A stretch of 52,840 nt of DNA, from positions 1 through 52,840 of the IMG/VR virus record IMGVR_UViG_3300042350_002745; one strand, given 5' to 3'. Under the pieces are notes generated by a model. It saw only the letters and a list, made by a program, of their open reading frames with translations, was not told the DNA's origin and did not search any database. Shown piece after piece: positions 35,682-43,414 of the stretch. The position numbers and the translations under genes were made by a program. The stretch is from a virus. The stretch's first letter is position 1, and the number at the start of each line of letters is the position of its first letter.

Positions 35682-36421
35682 TTTTCTTCGGCTTCCTTGA
35701 CGGAGAGTAGGAGTTTGAGGAACGATTCGGGGTCGTCGAACGACCACCCCGAATCGGATCGGATGACGAAGAACGGCTCCTCACCGGGGAGTTGGTATTC
35801 ACAATCGATGGTGATGTCCTCGGACCCTACGCCAGAAGGGTCCGTCGTGCCGAGGGTGTTCGGCGTTTGCGTGAACTGGAAAGTGACCTTGCTTATGTCC
35901 GGGCCGTAGTAGTCCTTGCTTGTCGTTGTCGGTGGAGTATCTTCCCCTTCGACTTTGATTTCGGCTTCGCAGGTGTCGGAGGGGTACGCCTCTCGCATCT
36001 GTTCGAGTCTGTCCGTATCAATCGCATGGGTGTGCCCATTTCTATCGAGAACTACCTCGCAATATGTAGGATTAACCGTTACGATGGTCCCCGAATGTCG
36101 CATAAATGGTCCTCCGTCAGCCGCGACTCGCACCCTGTCTCCGGGGCTCGGCAGAAAAGGGGCAACGTCGCGGAATTCGTTCTGATTCCAAGCCTGTTGT
36201 ACCGCAGGTACAACAGGGATATCGGAGGCAAGGATTCTCTCACCCTTCTCCAAATGCCGAAAACCTTGAGGGCATTCAGGCGGTTCGACAGGTCGGCAAT
36301 GATCCTGGTCAGCATAAAACCAGTTTTCATCGCTGCTTCCCGTCACTTTCATTAGGTTTTCCCAGGGTGCAATCACTTTACACAACACCCAGACCCTATC
36401 ACCTTTTTTAAGCTCTTTCAT
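35654..36421 (-). CDS. Hypothetical protein with repeated GD (KOW-like) modules
   Basis: 255 residues. It starts L-K-K-G-D-R-V-W-V and has a second unit P-S-P-G-D-R-V-R-V near residue 92 followed by H-S-G-T-I-V-T-V, both typical of KOW/SH3-like barrels. Between them is P-Q-G-F-R-H-L-E-K-G-E-R-I, the phage pattern also seen in the 818-residue and right-edge proteins. The C-terminus is acidic with a short C-R-C. It overlaps the sliding clamp by 4 bases and the polymerase piece by 28. Confidence 0.72.
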   Translation of the reverse strand: MKELKKGDRVWVLCKVIAPWENLMKVTGSSDENWFYADQDHCRPVEPPECPQGFRHLEKGERILASDIPVVPAVQQAWNQNEFRDVAPFLPSPGDRVRVAADGGPFMRHSGTIVTVNPTYCEVVLDRNGHTHAIDTDRLEQMREAYPSDTCEAEIKVEGEDTPPTTTSKDYYGPDISKVTFQFTQTPNTLGTTDPSGVGSEDITIDCEYQLPGEEPFFVIRSDSGWSFDDPESFLKLLLSVKEAEEKCRCSLPQS

Positions 36422-37425
36422 ACGATGTTCTCCGTACTGGTCAGATACACAAAATTCTCCCCACGAATCCGCAGAGCGGATTGCGTGAGGGATACAGGAT
36501 AGTCATGCTTGAGCAACGTCTGGATGTGCTTCGGGTTGATCCCGAAGCACTTCGGCGGCCCGTCATATTCTACGTCCCGGACCTCCTCATAAATCCCACT
36601 TTCGTTCTGCCCACGCACCATTATTTTTCCGGGCTTGAGCCGGAACTGGGCTTGCTTCCCAGTTCCGGTATCAGCGAGGAACGCCGCCGCCTTCTGCAAG
36701 GCGTCGAGCAGACTGCTCGGGAATCGGAGGCTCGCCTCCGATTCTGACCGGAACGCATCAGACAGATCCGGCAACGTCCCGCTGTACGCCCGGACTGCAA
36801 CTTGCAGTCCGGTGTACGTTTTGAAATGCACCCACCCTGCGGACTCGGCGAGCGCAGCTACGCCGAGTTCGTTGACCGCACCGCAAGCCGCACGCTTGAT
36901 AAGCGTCGGCTTGCTGATGGGGCAGTCCAGCTTGTAGCGGACTGCCTGAAACACATCCGTGGCCTGTAGGCCACGGGAGCTTAGTTCCACGCAGGTCAGC
37001 TCCCATGCCTCGGAGTCTTTGGCCGCCGAATCGGCGGCCATCGCCAATGCGTCTGCGAACACAGGGGGAACGTCGGACCACTCGCCGGGGGCATCCACCG
37101 ACTCGTAGTGGGGGATGACATCGAGTTGGACGTTGAGTTTGATCTGCCGGATGTTGGCACACTTGATGACCAACTGGCTGTCCTTGAGCGAGATGTCAAT
37201 CTCGTCCTCGGTCAGCTTTCGCAGGGTTTCCAAAAGCGGCTTCGCAGGAGCCGCGCATCGGAAGTTGACTACGGTATCCTGTTGGCACAGTACCTCGTCG
37301 TTGAACGTGTAGACCTTCCCGTTCGTAAACAGGAAGCATTCCGACTGCTCGATGTTGTCGGTAGAGGACAAGCCAGGGGCGCAGGACTCTAGGTGGCGAA
37401 GGAATTCTTTACGCTGGATTTTCAT
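36418..37425 (-). CDS. Sliding-clamp-like DNA polymerase processivity factor
   Basis: 335 residues, close to the size of a beta clamp. The opening MKIQRKEFLRHLESCAPGLS and the pattern FLFTNGKVYTFNDEV, repeated as three beta-alpha units, match phage clamp proteins of the DnaN type. It would encircle DNA and tether the split polymerase; the clamp loader is at 45503-46405. The call rests on remembered family pattern, since clamps have little invariant sequence. Confidence 0.7.
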   Translation of the reverse strand: MKIQRKEFLRHLESCAPGLSSTDNIEQSECFLFTNGKVYTFNDEVLCQQDTVVNFRCAAPAKPLLETLRKLTEDEIDISLKDSQLVIKCANIRQIKLNVQLDVIPHYESVDAPGEWSDVPPVFADALAMAADSAAKDSEAWELTCVELSSRGLQATDVFQAVRYKLDCPISKPTLIKRAACGAVNELGVAALAESAGWVHFKTYTGLQVAVRAYSGTLPDLSDAFRSESEASLRFPSSLLDALQKAAAFLADTGTGKQAQFRLKPGKIMVRGQNESGIYEEVRDVEYDGPPKCFGINPKHIQTLLKHDYPVSLTQSALRIRGENFVYLTSTENIV

Positions 37426-38036
37426 TGGGAGGCTCCGTAAAGTACGTAGTGGTTGGCCGCCTCTGTCTGCAATGCCGACCTTCTGCCTTCATCCCAGAAT
37501 TGAGATCCCCGAAAAACATAAACGGCGTCGGATGGTGCATGTTCGGCGTCAAGCCACACGAAGCCCGTATCGACTGCCCTTCTTTCTATGTTGGTCACGA
37601 TCAACTCCTCTCGCAAATCCCTCTTGAGAACCAGAATCCAAAACGGAGTACCCGCAAGCGAAGCGGAACGCTTCGCTTGCTCGATGAAGTCCCGCATCTG
37701 ATTCGGCCCGTTGGGCTTGTCAATCAGGTCTTGAATTGTCGTGCTGTTGTACCCTCGCTTGAGTTCAAAGGTCACGATGTTCAGCAACTTCTGCGCTTCG
37801 GGACATTGCGCAGCAATGTCCCCGTAGCCATTGGCTGTGTTCCTACCCGACTTGGCCCGGTTGGTGGCTCGGCCCCCCGAGCCACCAAGCCGCCAGAACC
37901 AGTCGTCGGCTTTGCCTTCGCTCCACCATAGGGATAGCTTTCGAGCGAAGTCTCGCTCGAAAGCGGAGCCTTTCTTCGGATCGCCCTTGCGTTTCTTCTT
38001 GACCGGAGCCTCGGTTGTGGATTTTTTCTTGGGCAT
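37422..38036 (-). CDS. PD-(D/E)XK nuclease (Holliday-junction-resolvase-like)
   Basis: 204 residues. A Lys-rich start is followed by G-S-A-F-E-R-D-F-A-R-K-L (conserved Glu, about 26), then G-Y-G-D-I (Asp, about 71) and F-E-L-K-R-G-Y (E-x-K, about 92-94), the active-site order of PD-(D/E)XK nucleases. Size and the R-D-F-A-R-K helix suit a resolvase or recombination nuclease. Overlaps the clamp by 4 bases. The cut specificity cannot be told from sequence. Confidence 0.75.
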   Translation of the reverse strand: MPKKKSTTEAPVKKKRKGDPKKGSAFERDFARKLSLWWSEGKADDWFWRLGGSGGRATNRAKSGRNTANGYGDIAAQCPEAQKLLNIVTFELKRGYNSTTIQDLIDKPNGPNQMRDFIEQAKRSASLAGTPFWILVLKRDLREELIVTNIERRAVDTGFVWLDAEHAPSDAVYVFRGSQFWDEGRRSALQTEAANHYVLYGASQ

Positions 38037-38047
38037 TATTCGACCTC

Positions 38048-38389
38048 CTATGGTTTGCTTGATGGATTATCAGATCCCTGTGGAATCCCGCAAATTGCGT
38101 GAATTTCACACACTTCCTCCTTAGACAAAGGGATCAGGCCCTCCGTCTTGCGTTTCCTGTTTTGTTGTAAGCATTGATCCTTCGCCGCCTCCCAGGCGGC
38201 GTACAGGGTAAGATCCGTCTCAAGGATCAGATTTAGATTACCAAACCTGATGGGCAGACCACGCGAGAGTTCGATGATCTGTCGCTTCGTCCCCTCGGAG
38301 ACGAAGCAGACTAAATCAATGTCGCTTTCTGGGGTAGCTGTGCCGTAGGCTTGGCTACCTGTGATGAATGCAGGGGTGGCGTTGTCCAT
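38048..38389 (-). CDS. Minimal nucleotidyltransferase
   Basis: 113 residues. G-S-Q-A-Y-G-T-A-T-P-E-S-D-I-D-L (about 11-26) is the GS-x(n)-DxD active site of the polymerase-beta-type nucleotidyltransferase fold. Such small enzymes transfer NMP to proteins, tRNA or antibiotics; toxin MntA-type enzymes are also of this size. No HEPN partner gene is seen next to it. A role in tRNA or protein modification is an open question. Confidence 0.75.
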   Translation of the reverse strand: MDNATPAFITGSQAYGTATPESDIDLVCFVSEGTKRQIIELSRGLPIRFGNLNLILETDLTLYAAWEAAKDQCLQQNRKRKTEGLIPLSKEEVCEIHAICGIPQGSDNPSSKP

Positions 38390-38706
38390 TATTCAGATTC
38401 GCCCTTGTTGCTGCGGTGCTGCTCAATCCAATCATAAACCGCCATCAGTCGCTCATTCTGAGCGTGTCGCAGATCCCTTCGCCTCGCGACTGCTTCCAGC
38501 ACTCGCTTGTCTGCGACTACCTGACCGTCAACCATCTGTTGCTCGACGGCTTGAACAAAGTTGCGGAAGCGAACTTGTCGAGGAGCCTTCCTCGCTTGGG
38601 TGGTTGGGTTGTTCTTCTTGGAGGCTTTGCGTTCCTCAGGGGAACGCGAATCCTCTGGCTTCTTGTTGGAGTCCAACCATTGTTGTCGGGTGAGTCGAAT
38701 GCTCAT
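38389..38706 (-). CDS. Hypothetical basic protein
   Basis: 105 residues from ATG 38706. It overlaps the exonuclease stop by 4 bases and the nucleotidyltransferase start by 1. Arg, Lys and Gln-rich (KAPRQVRFRNFVQAVEQQM, EAVARRRDLRHAQNERL), probably helical and nucleic-acid binding. No family recognised. Confidence 0.65.
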   Translation of the reverse strand: MSIRLTRQQWLDSNKKPEDSRSPEERKASKKNNPTTQARKAPRQVRFRNFVQAVEQQMVDGQVVADKRVLEAVARRRDLRHAQNERLMAVYDWIEQHRSNKGESE

Positions 38707-39551
38707 TTCTTGATGCCTTTCGGTGTTCGTTGTGCTACGCTGTCGAATACTCGGCCCATCATCGCCCAGTCCAAAGCGTCGACCTGTGGAACAGGTCGAC
38801 ACTCGGGAGTCCCCGGAGCGGGGAGCTTCGTAAGCTGGATGTTCTTGTTATACACTTCTACGTGGTCAGTGAAGCGTTTTCGGAACTCAGGTTTCCCTTT
38901 TCCCATTAAAAATTTTGCCGCCTTCGCCATACCAATGCCTGTCAGTCCGACAACATTGTCGGACGAACAGCCTGCCCATGCCTTTGCCGAAGCGTAAAGG
39001 CATGGTGGCATCTCGGAGTGTTTCCTTCGGAAATCCTCCTCATTGACAACCGTTTTGGAAGCCGGGCGGTAGACTACCACCCGGCTGCCCTCGATCATCT
39101 GGTAGAGATCCTCGTCGTTGCTGACGATGTACACCTTCCGAGCATTCGGAAGGTGCTTGACGCACGAAGCGATCAAATCGTCGGCCTCGAATCCTTTGGC
39201 CCAGAAGATGTTGTTGGCCCCGATGGTCGGCAAGTGGATCTCTCGGAACGCTGCCATCTGGTCGTACAAGATCTGTCGGAGTTCCTTCTCGTCCTCAGGA
39301 GCCTGCAACCTCGCTTCTTTGCGAGGTTGCTTGTAGGCAGGGTCGATCTGCTTTCGATAGTCGTATCCGCCATCGAAACAAAAGATCAGCGTGTCCACGC
39401 ATAAATCGTCCTGCAACTTGTTGCAGGACTGATGCAACGCCTTGAACAGCGTACCAGGATCATCCCGCCAGAACTGTGGCGGGATGGTATGCCATCGAGC
39501 GTAAGCGAGGTTGCTTACGTCGATGATCGCGTAGCGAGCATCGGCGGTCAT
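38703..39551 (-). CDS. 5'-3' exonuclease / flap endonuclease (FEN-like)
   Basis: 282 residues. The FEN metal-site motifs occur in order: I-D-V-S-N-L (about 10), C-F-D-G-G (about 60) with a following Y-R-K and Y-K-Q, G-F-E-A-D-D-L-I (about 120), V-S-N-D-E-D-L (about 144), S-D-N-V-V-G-L-T-G-I-G (about 196-206, helix-hairpin-helix). It lacks a polymerase domain, as in T4 RNase H and T5 exonuclease. It removes RNA primers and flaps on the lagging strand. Part of the replication block. Confidence 0.85.
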   Translation of the reverse strand: MTADARYAIIDVSNLAYARWHTIPPQFWRDDPGTLFKALHQSCNKLQDDLCVDTLIFCFDGGYDYRKQIDPAYKQPRKEARLQAPEDEKELRQILYDQMAAFREIHLPTIGANNIFWAKGFEADDLIASCVKHLPNARKVYIVSNDEDLYQMIEGSRVVVYRPASKTVVNEEDFRRKHSEMPPCLYASAKAWAGCSSDNVVGLTGIGMAKAAKFLMGKGKPEFRKRFTDHVEVYNKNIQLTKLPAPGTPECRPVPQVDALDWAMMGRVFDSVAQRTPKGIKK

Positions 39552-39883
39552 GGGGCCTCCACTTCTGGTTTAGGGAGCGGTCGCTTCCTAAAGCGACGTA
39601 AGGCTTCTGTGAGCGTGGTACGAATAAACAGTTCCATTCTGTGTTCGTTGCTAGTGCAAGGTTCCATGTCGAAGAAGGTGTCTAACTTGTACACATTCCC
39701 ATCCGATGCTGCCAGACGCAAGGTGACCTTTACGGCCATGCCTAATAGGCATCGTGGGTGAATCTCATAGGATTCACCCCCAGAGTAGTCAATCCCAGCT
39801 TCGAGAAACTCGACAACTCGGGCTACGAACCGACCGAGCATCTTACGATGCTCGTCGGTTAATTTGTATGGCACTCCGGTCAC
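39548..39883 (-). CDS. Hypothetical protein
   Basis: 111 residues. The middle G-I-D-Y-S-G-G-E-S-Y-E-I-H-P-R-C-L-L-G-M-A-V-K-V-T is conserved-looking; the C-terminus is Arg/Pro-rich. It overlaps neighbours by 4 bases each (ATGA). No function assigned. Confidence 0.65.
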   Translation of the reverse strand: MTGVPYKLTDEHRKMLGRFVARVVEFLEAGIDYSGGESYEIHPRCLLGMAVKVTLRLAASDGNVYKLDTFFDMEPCTSNEHRMELFIRTTLTEALRRFRKRPLPKPEVEAP

Positions 39884-40098
39884 TGTTGCCTCCGAGCTTC
39901 TCTCAAGACATTGCGGATAACTGCAATGCCTTCGAGCTTGTGGCCGATTTCATGCAACTGATCTCGCAGGTTTGCGAGATCAGTCTTGACCTTGACCAAA
40001 ACCTCAGTCTTTTCGTCGGCTGTCAGGGCATCCCCTGACAGCACTTTTTGTTCTACGTTCAGAGCCGCAGATCGGATCTGCTCAATCAGTTCATCCAT
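39880..40098 (-). CDS. Small coiled-coil protein
   Basis: 72 residues, helical throughout, with heptads (LIEQIRSAALNVEQKVL, VKVKTDLANLRDQLHEIGHKLEGI). Located directly after the recombinase gene (1-base gap), so it could be a recombinase accessory protein. No family recognised. Confidence 0.6.
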   Translation of the reverse strand: MDELIEQIRSAALNVEQKVLSGDALTADEKTEVLVKVKTDLANLRDQLHEIGHKLEGIAVIRNVLREARRQQ

Positions 40099-40099
40099 T

Positions 40100-41170
40100 T
40101 TATTCGTACCTTTTCTTACGGGTTACTGTCAGTTGGGACTCGATAGAGTCCCAACAAGCCTGCATTGCCGCGAACAACTCTTGTTCGCGGCCATCATCTT
40201 CGATCTTGCGAATCAATTCTTCGCGGTTGTAGGTCTTGTCGTACATGGTGGAAGCGATCCTGCCTGACGTAGCCGACCATGTTTTTTCTTTGATAAGGAA
40301 GTCGACCGCCGCGCCGGTCGCATCCACGCCGAAGTCGGGCACGATGGGGATGCTGACGGTTCGCTGTCTGCCGTTGATCCGATTTTTTTCGATCTTAAAC
40401 GTAGGGACGATCCCTATGATCCGTTTCTGACCGTTGACTTCCTTCGTCAGCTTCTCGCCGGGATAGGTCCAAATCTCGACCGATCCCCCAAACTTGATCG
40501 CGTGGCCGCCGCCTCGGACGTGCTTCGGCCCGTACAAGCCTGCTTTGAGGTTATCTCGCACTTGCGAGATACTCAATAGAATCGACCCTGAATCCTCAAT
40601 CATCGTAAGAATTCGAGGTAGTCGCTGGCTGTTGATCTTGGCTTTCCCGTCGCCGTAGCTTCCGTCGATGTCCTTGCCTTCGGCGCGATTTTTCGCGTCC
40701 TCGGCAATCTGTTTTTCCTTCTGCTCGCTGGACAGCGTGTCCAGCGAGTCGATGATCGCAACAAACTTCTGGCCTGCTTTGATCTTCGCTTCCAACCAGT
40801 CGTAAACGAACTCAAGCAGCATCGGCTTGCCGGGTTCAGAGCGAAGCACCTGAATCCGCTTCGCGGCTTTCGATCCGAAGAACTTCTCGAAGTCGAAGTG
40901 GTTGCCCACTTCGGCATCGATATGCCATAGCTCGTAGTCGTCGAACTCAGGGTTGTTGGCCGCCTCGGCCAACAACGTCAACGTCGCCAGCGTCTTGCCG
41001 CTGGACGAATCACCAACGTAGAACACGTAGGTTCCAGCCATGATCCCCTTCTGCCAATCGCCGGAGACGGCGAGGTTCAGCAGGGGGCATCCAAGCGAAA
41101 GGAACTTCTGTTCCTTTCGCTTGGGAGTGGCGGCGTCTTGTAGGACTTCGAGTGGCTTCTTCTTAGGCAT
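40100..41170 (-). CDS. RecA/UvsX-like recombinase
   Basis: 356 residues from ATG 41170 with GGGAGA upstream. A Lys-rich start leads to the RecA core: Walker A V-G-D-S-S-S-G-K-T (about 55-63), then an E residue in D-A-E-V-G, Walker B V-A-I-I-D-S-L-D (about 135-142), and S-Q-V-R-D-N in the L1-like region. The C-terminal part (after G-I-V-P-T-F-K-I-E-K-N-R) closes the core. It would form the presynaptic filament on ssDNA, aided by the UvsY-like gene at 45039-45458 and the ssDNA-binding protein. Confidence 0.85.
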   Translation of the reverse strand: MPKKKPLEVLQDAATPKRKEQKFLSLGCPLLNLAVSGDWQKGIMAGTYVFYVGDSSSGKTLATLTLLAEAANNPEFDDYELWHIDAEVGNHFDFEKFFGSKAAKRIQVLRSEPGKPMLLEFVYDWLEAKIKAGQKFVAIIDSLDTLSSEQKEKQIAEDAKNRAEGKDIDGSYGDGKAKINSQRLPRILTMIEDSGSILLSISQVRDNLKAGLYGPKHVRGGGHAIKFGGSVEIWTYPGEKLTKEVNGQKRIIGIVPTFKIEKNRINGRQRTVSIPIVPDFGVDATGAAVDFLIKEKTWSATSGRIASTMYDKTYNREELIRKIEDDGREQELFAAMQACWDSIESQLTVTRKKRYE

Positions 41171-41171
41171 T

Positions 41172-42050
41172 TTATTCTCCCTGTTCTTTAGGTTCTTCGG
41201 TGCTGCAAAATCCGTGGCATTCAAACGTCTCGACTTCGTAGCGGCCTTTCTTAGAGGAAATATCGGCAATTTCAGGATACGATGGGTGAGGTTTCAAAAA
41301 CAGTGGTTGTTTGACTTTGCCGACTGTGTGTGTCAGCACCGTTCGGGGTTCACCTGCTCTATCCGTAAAAGCATGTTCTAAGTCAGCCATGTAGTTAAAT
41401 TTTTTGGGGAAGATCACCTGTATTCGCTTCCAATAGCCGATACCTCCTTGAATACACCCCCCCTTCTCACCGTCGTCTGTTCCGAGGCAGTTGTTGTTCT
41501 TAAAATCTTGGTAGACCTTAGGAGGGGTTATACCTATGTGCGACAAAGCCTTAAACACGCCCTGCTTATCCAGATCGTTCTGGATAAGCGGATAGCTCGG
41601 GTTTTTTTCGGGGTAGTTCATGGTCATGTTTGTTGCCCTGAGTTTCTCTTTCGAGCTAGCATCAAACCCGAACACTTGCGACCAAACGTCAATTCCTTTC
41701 AGTCGTTTGTTTGCGGTGTCTCGTTTCAAATAAGACGAACAAGCCGCGCCGCCTGCATACGAGAATTTCCCGTAGCGTTGCCAAACATCCTCAGGCTCGT
41801 GAAATTTCTCTGACTGTAGTTGCTCTACTTGCACCCCAAGTCGACGTTCAAAATCAAACAAAAACCTGTAAGTATCCGGGTGTTCGATGTTTGTTTGCAT
41901 GTGTATAAACAAGCATCGAGAGCCGAAATGCTCGAAAGCAATAAAGCACGCAACGGCTGACGATGCTCCGCCAGACCAATTACAGACGACCAAGCCGTCA
42001 TCCGATTTTGTAATCGGATTGACGGGTATTTCTAGTTTGTATTTAGGCAT
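41172..42050 (-). CDS. PAPS-reductase-like PP-loop enzyme
   Basis: 292 residues from ATG 42050. The PP-loop S-G-G-A-S-S (about 23-28) binds ATP alpha/beta phosphates. Next come H-M-Q-T-N-I-E-H-P-D-T-Y-R-F (about 49-62), as in PAPS reductase-like enzymes. A later C-L-G-T-D-D-G-E-K-G-G-C-I-Q-G-G motif with further Cys suggests an Fe-S cluster or zinc. Close relatives act in sulfate reduction, in phosphorothioation of DNA (DndC type) or in tRNA thiolation. The Dnd partner genes (dndB, D, E) are not seen, so the substrate is open. It is coupled to the nucleotidase gene (8-base overlap) and to the recombinase gene. Confidence 0.8.
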   Translation of the reverse strand: MPKYKLEIPVNPITKSDDGLVVCNWSGGASSAVACFIAFEHFGSRCLFIHMQTNIEHPDTYRFLFDFERRLGVQVEQLQSEKFHEPEDVWQRYGKFSYAGGAACSSYLKRDTANKRLKGIDVWSQVFGFDASSKEKLRATNMTMNYPEKNPSYPLIQNDLDKQGVFKALSHIGITPPKVYQDFKNNNCLGTDDGEKGGCIQGGIGYWKRIQVIFPKKFNYMADLEHAFTDRAGEPRTVLTHTVGKVKQPLFLKPHPSYPEIADISSKKGRYEVETFECHGFCSTEEPKEQGE

Positions 42051-42579
42051 CGGTACGCTCCATAATGGTCTTGAGGCAATCGAGGACGTACTGTGTTTTG
42101 TCCTCCACCGCAATCGTACCGTTGTACGATTGCGGGTACAAGATTGCGTCACCGCCTTTCTCCCTAAAAAGCCGACAATTCTCGACATTATCGTCGATCA
42201 GGATCGCCCCTGGGCGAGCCAGTTCGTACTTGTCGTGCATGAAGATCGTTTGCCGAATCTCGATGTCCATTTCCCTCTTGAGCCATACGGCTCTGCCGTA
42301 TAGGCAATTGGGGTCTGGGAATGGTCGAGTGCAAACGTATGCCGAGTCTGCGAGATCGCAGACTTCGGCCCATAGCCTCTTGGCCCCTGGGATTCGAGTC
42401 ATCGAATCCCAGAACGAGACGAACGACATGGCGTCGTTGAGGTCTGCCTGAGTAATCCCATGTTCGGCAAACCCATCCCAAGCCTTCCAAGGCTTGAGGG
42501 GTTTGTCCGCCCAGTAGTGGATCTGTTTGACCCAATCCGCCAGCACGCCGTCGCAGTCTACGTAAATCGTTGTCGTCAT
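42043..42579 (-). CDS. HAD-type 5'(3')-deoxyribonucleotidase
   Basis: 178 residues. Motif I Y-V-D-C-D-G-V-L-A-D-W (nucleophile Asp about 8, general acid about 10), T-R-P-F-P-D near residue 85 (motif II Thr), a Lys in WLKREM, and motif III I-L-I-D-D-N (about 128-133). It dephosphorylates dNMPs or a modified nucleotide. The ribosome site AAGGG lies 8 bases from the ATG. Expression is probably set by the leader with terminator at 42603-42799. Confidence 0.8.
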   Translation of the reverse strand: MTTTIYVDCDGVLADWVKQIHYWADKPLKPWKAWDGFAEHGITQADLNDAMSFVSFWDSMTRIPGAKRLWAEVCDLADSAYVCTRPFPDPNCLYGRAVWLKREMDIEIRQTIFMHDKYELARPGAILIDDNVENCRLFREKGGDAILYPQSYNGTIAVEDKTQYVLDCLKTIMERTDA

Positions 42580-42602
42580 CGTTTAGCCCTTGTAAAGACA
42601 TG

Positions 42603-42636
42603 AAAAAACCACCCACTGGTTGCAGCCGGTGGGTGG
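42603..42636 (-). terminator. Intrinsic terminator inside the nucleotidase leader (attenuator)
   Basis: Reading leftward: CCACCCAC (42629-42636) pairs with GTGGGTGG (42609-42616), then TTTTTT (42603-42608). It lies only 24 bases before the nucleotidase ATG, so it would abort transcription unless the stem is prevented. The 5' arm and loop contain ACCGGCTG, complementary to CAGCCGGT upstream in the leader. Confidence 0.8.
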
Positions 42637-42799
42637 TGTATTTGTCAGGCACACAGAAATGAGGTTGTTAAAATCCGCTGCCTGACCGGCTGTTAAGGTT
42701 TAATTGGCGGATAGATAGATTACACCAAGAAACCCAGGCACACACCGGTCGCCGTTGTTTTGCGGCTTCAAGTGGAGAGAGCCGCGAGGCAATCAACCT
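42637..42799 (-). promoter_or_regulatory. Structured leader with predicted antiterminator pairing (riboswitch-like)
   Basis: Non-coding, between the 41-residue gene and the terminator. Reading leftward: hairpin GCGGCT/AGCCGC (42780-42785 with 42762-42767); two copies of a T-G-T-G-T-G-C-C-T-G-like motif, either able to pair with CAGGCA; stem TGCCTGAC/GTCAGGCA (42644-42651 with 42679-42686); and CAGCCGGT (42685-42692), which can pair with the terminator arm at 42623-42630. Mutually exclusive pairings before a terminator are the mark of an attenuator or riboswitch. No known riboswitch class was recognised. Confidence 0.5.
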
Positions 42800-42925
42800 C
42801 TATTTTCCTTTGGTCATGCCACCCTTTTTCGGAGCAGCCGGAGGCTGCTTCGGGGGCTTGGTTCCCTTCGCCCCCTTCTTTTCCTTAGGGACAGTGGACT
42901 TGTACGTTCCTGACTTCGATGGCAT
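42800..42925 (-). CDS. Small Lys/Pro-rich basic protein
   Basis: 41 residues from ATG 42925, with GGAG 8 bases upstream. Composition is Lys, Pro, Gly and Ser with no hydrophobic core: P-S-K-S-G-T-Y-K-S-T-V at the start, K-P-P-K-Q-P-P-A-A-P-K-K in the middle and G-M-T-K-G-K at the end. It is probably disordered and nucleic-acid binding. Phages of diverse hosts carry similar tiny proteins of unknown role. It lies between a promoter/dyad (42968-43007) and the attenuator leader. Confidence 0.6.
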   Translation of the reverse strand: MPSKSGTYKSTVPKEKKGAKGTKPPKQPPAAPKKGGMTKGK

Positions 42926-42967
42926 GGTATTTCTCCTGTTGCCTAGTTGCTGAAAAACCAAAACTGT

Positions 42968-42996
42968 ATTGTACTACAAACGTCGGGACTTGTTTA
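42968..42996 (-). promoter_or_regulatory. Candidate promoter for the 41-residue gene and attenuator leader
   Basis: Reading leftward: -10 TACAAT (42968-42973, 5/6), spacer 17 bases, -35 TAAACA (42991-42996, 4/6). It lies after tRNA-like RNA A and before the basic protein gene, where a new start is plausible. Confidence 0.4.
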
Positions 42997-43007
42997 CAAG
43001 TCCCGAC
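42982..43007. promoter_or_regulatory. 26-bp perfect dyad overlapping the promoter -35 region (candidate operator)
   Basis: A 12-bp perfect inverted repeat (GTCGGGACTTGT with its complement, 2-base centre TT). It covers the -35 hexamer of the promoter at 42968-42996 and lies 4 bases from the 3' end of tRNA-like RNA A. It could be an operator for a dimeric repressor or activator (the phage carries a LysR-like gene), or a processing hairpin. No T-tract follows, so it is not an ordinary terminator. Confidence 0.5.
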
Positions 43008-43011
43008 AAAA

Positions 43012-43077
43012 GGATCAGGCGGGTTTGGTTACCCGCTTGGCGTGGGATACTCGATGTTCCAACCACGCCGCCGACCC
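43012..43077 (-). ncRNA. tRNA-like structured RNA A (smallest member)
   Basis: 66 nt. Reading leftward: closing stem GGGTCGG (43071-43077) with CTGATCC (43012-43018), whose G-T pairs exist only on this strand; 7-bp hairpin GGCGTGG/CCACGCC; and a 5-bp arm GCGGG/CCCGC (loop TAACCAAA) directly abutting the closing stem, as the T-arm does in tRNA. It lacks D- and anticodon-like arms of normal size, so it is not a canonical tRNA. It ends in TTTT. Confidence 0.55.
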
Positions 43078-43138
43078 TCGCAACTTCGCCGCCGTTGGCA
43101 GTAAGGCAGTTGCCGCCTGTGTCTAGCATCGCCAGAAA

Positions 43139-43348
43139 CTACGCTGGCTCTAGGTTGTCCTCGAAATACTTCTGCGCGACCAACCATTGATCGCCGTGGT
43201 TCTTTGGGTTTCGTGCAATCATGTCGCCTTCCTTGGGGCTACCTGCTGCCTTGTCCGTCTCGGATATGCTGACGCCCGAAACGTCCTCGCCCGCAACATA
43301 CGGGCGCATTTCCGACAACCCTTTACGTTTGTACTGCTTCCAACCCAT
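43139..43348 (-). CDS. Conserved small phage protein
   Basis: 69 residues. The pattern M-R-P-Y-V-A-G-E-D, V-S-I-S-E, G-D-M-I-A-R-N-P-K-N-H-G-D-Q-W-L-V-A is one I recognise as recurring in small phage proteins of unknown function. It is soluble, with no Cys. It sits between tRNA-like RNAs B and A, so it is co-transcribed with them. A weak ribosome site (AAAGG) lies 12 bases upstream of the ATG. Confidence 0.7.
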   Translation of the reverse strand: MGWKQYKRKGLSEMRPYVAGEDVSGVSISETDKAAGSPKEGDMIARNPKNHGDQWLVAQKYFEDNLEPA

Positions 43349-43414
43349 AACTCAAGCCTTTCGTAAAAAACCATCAACTGAACTGCCTCGCACGTCTTTC
43401 GTGCGACTGGCAAA

